DNA from: Legionella genomosp. 1
GTDB taxonomy: Bacteria > Pseudomonadota > Gammaproteobacteria > Legionellales > Legionellaceae
NCBI GenBank assembly: GCA_945865355.1
Contig: CAMBDN010000108.1
Coordinates: forward strand, 1-8,357
Direction: 5' to 3'
DNA length: 8,357 nucleotides
The notes beneath the pieces were generated by a model. It made no database searches, was not told the origin of the DNA, and was given only the letters and a program-made list of their open reading frames with translations. Shown here piece by piece: positions 6,793-8,357 of this stretch. The translations under genes and the position numbers were made by a program. Every line of letters starts with the position of its first letter. Position 1 is the stretch's first letter.

Positions 6793-8357
6793 ATGACAAA
6801 TTTTATTTTCGTCACCGGTGGGGTGGTTTCTTCTTTAGGCAAAGGGATTGCTGCTGCATCACTGGCTGCTATTCTTGAGGCACGTGGTCTTAGTGTTACG
6901 CTCATTAAACTTGATCCTTATATCAATGTTGACCCAGGAACCATGAGTCCTTTTCAGCATGGTGAAGTATTTGTGACGAGTGACGGTGCAGAAACAGATT
7001 TAGATCTGGGTCATTACGAGCGCTTTGTTCGCACAACGACCACTAGACTCAATAATTTCACTTCTGGAAAAATCTACGAAAACGTTATTAAAAAAGAGCG
7101 CCGTGGTGACTATTTGGGTGGGACGGTGCAGGTTATTCCGCATATCACCAATGAAATCAAGCGCTGTATCAAATTAGGTGCAGACAATTATGATATAGCG
7201 ATGGTTGAAATTGGTGGTACGGTGGGCGATATCGAATCCTTGCCATTTCTTGAAGCCATTCGTCAAATGCGTATGGAATTAGGAGCCGCTCGTACCTTAT
7301 TTATTCACTTGACGTTGGTTCCTTATATTGCAACATCGGGTGAAACAAAGACCAAGCCGACGCAGCATTCTGTAAAGGAATTGCGCTCGATAGGGATTCA
7401 ACCGGATGTATTGATCTGTCGTTCAGAAAAGCCGCTGTCAATCAGCGACCGTGCAAAAATAGCCTTGTTTACTAATGTGGAAAAAGAAGGCGTTATTTCA
7501 CTAGAAGATGCGAAGAGTATTTACCAAATACCGATGATTCTCCATGCCCAAGGCTTAGATGAAATCGTGGTTAAAAAGCTAGGTTTAACGCTAAAACCTG
7601 CCGACTTAAGTGAGTGGCAGCAAGTCGTCGAAGCACAAGCTGTACAAACAATGACGGTGAAAGTAGCGATGGTTGGTAAATACACCGAATTAAACGATGC
7701 CTATAAATCAATCAATGAAGCGTTGATTCATGCAGGAATTCATACGCAAACGCGCGTTGAGATCATGTACATTGATGCGGAATTAATTGAGACGCATGGT
7801 GTTTCATTGTTAGAAAGTGCCGATGCCATCCTTATACCGGGTGGATTTGGTGAACGAGGGATAGAAGGAAAAATTCGATCCATACAATACGCACGACAAG
7901 AAAAAGTGCCATTTCTAGGCATATGTTTAGGTTTACAAACAGCAGTCATTGAATTTGCGCGTAATGTTGGCGGTATGTCCGGTGCAAATTCCACCGAGTT
8001 TGAAAAGAATACGCCATTTCCAGTGATTGGTTTAATCAGCGAGTGGATGGCTGAAGACGGTAGCATTAATCTACGCGATGAACATAGTGATTTAGGTGGT
8101 ACCATGCGTCTTGGTGCGCAGCCGTGTAATTTAGAACCTGAATCCCTTGCGATAAGCGTCTATGAAAAACCTCAAATTATAGAGCGTCACCGACACCGCT
8201 ATGAAGTAAATAATCGTTTTGTGGACTCATTAGTGCAGCATGGCTTGGTGATTTCGGGGCGATCAGCGGATGGTAGCTTGGTTGAAATGGTCGAATTGCC
8301 GGATCACCCTTGGTTTCTTGCTTGCCAATTTCACCCTGAATTTACATCGACACCTCG
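6793..8357 (+). CDS. pyrG: CTP synthase, 3' end beyond window
   Basis: I translated this frame by hand from ATG 6793 to the window edge: 521 complete codons, no stop and no frameshift. CTP synthase aminates UTP to CTP using ATP and glutamine. The N-terminal synthase domain (about 1-265) starts TNFIFVTGGVVSSLGKGIAAAS with its P-loop, followed by KLDPYINVDPGTMSPFQHGEVF in outline, DLDLGHYERF with Mg2+-site Asp71, and MVEIGGTVGDIES with Glu139. The glutamine amidotransferase domain (from about 290) has PGGFGERG, the nucleophile Cys378 in FLGICLGLQ, and His514/Glu516 in FHPEF, giving a full catalytic triad. The residues run one below E. coli numbering. E. coli PyrG has 545 residues, so roughly two dozen are missing here. 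A GGGG run six bases before the ATG is the only ribosome site. No functional tie to the rib genes is evident. Confidence 0.98.
   Translation, partial: MTNFIFVTGGVVSSLGKGIAAASLAAILEARGLSVTLIKLDPYINVDPGTMSPFQHGEVFVTSDGAETDLDLGHYERFVRTTTTRLNNFTSGKIYENVIKKERRGDYLGGTVQVIPHITNEIKRCIKLGADNYDIAMVEIGGTVGDIESLPFLEAIRQMRMELGAARTLFIHLTLVPYIATSGETKTKPTQHSVKELRSIGIQPDVLICRSEKPLSISDRAKIALFTNVEKEGVISLEDAKSIYQIPMILHAQGLDEIVVKKLGLTLKPADLSEWQQVVEAQAVQTMTVKVAMVGKYTELNDAYKSINEALIHAGIHTQTRVEIMYIDAELIETHGVSLLESADAILIPGGFGERGIEGKIRSIQYARQEKVPFLGICLGLQTAVIEFARNVGGMSGANSTEFEKNTPFPVIGLISEWMAEDGSINLRDEHSDLGGTMRLGAQPCNLEPESLAISVYEKPQIIERHRHRYEVNNRFVDSLVQHGLVISGRSADGSLVEMVELPDHPWFLACQFHPEFTSTP

Noticed and set aside
7740..8105. 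Minus-strand open frame of 121 codons
   Set aside because: It lies wholly inside pyrG, whose protein motifs (PGGFGERG, catalytic Cys378) are unmistakable there; it resembles no family I know.
6793..8357. Frameshift or broken pyrG
   Set aside because: Codon-by-codon reading stays open to the window edge with all catalytic residues, so the gene is intact and simply cut by the window.

Overview
This window is ordinary chromosomal DNA of a Gram-negative gammaproteobacterium. The evidence is a PilR-type regulator tail, a periplasmic BepA/YfgC-type M48 protease and a NorM-like MATE transporter. A fused ribBA inside a ribD-ribE-ribBA-ribH cluster, with a modestly AT-leaning composition, would fit Legionellales or relatives, but that placement is a guess. 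I see no insertion sequence, phage gene, CRISPR array, tRNA, rRNA or integration scar.

Layout. Bases 1-258 hold the C-terminal end of a sigma-54 activator, most like PilR. Six bases later comes a MATE efflux protein (265-1629). A BepA-like protease (1646-3073, minus strand) converges on it with a 16-base gap. The protease diverges from ribD across 62 bases that carry a symmetric -10 element, TATCATA, readable on both strands. Then follow ribD (3136-4224), ribE (4209-4826, overlapping ribD by 16 bases), a 150-base gap with its own promoter candidate, ribBA (4977-6185) and ribH (6208-6675). After a further 117 bases pyrG begins at 6793 and runs off the window end, lacking only about its last two dozen residues.

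Function. The four rib genes supply every dedicated enzyme from GTP and ribulose 5-phosphate to riboflavin: RibA and RibB activities in one fused protein, RibD deaminase/reductase, RibH lumazine synthase and RibE riboflavin synthase. Only the dephosphorylation step, normally done by a general HAD-type phosphatase, and the flavokinase/FAD synthetase lie elsewhere. The catalytic residues I could check are all present. I found no FMN riboswitch in the leader of ribD or of ribBA. pyrG makes CTP and is a separate housekeeping gene.

I do not see a previously undescribed system. The points most worth checking are the bidirectional promoter architecture between bepA and ribD, the split promoter control of the rib cluster without a recognisable riboswitch, and a hairpin overlapping the ribH stop codon.
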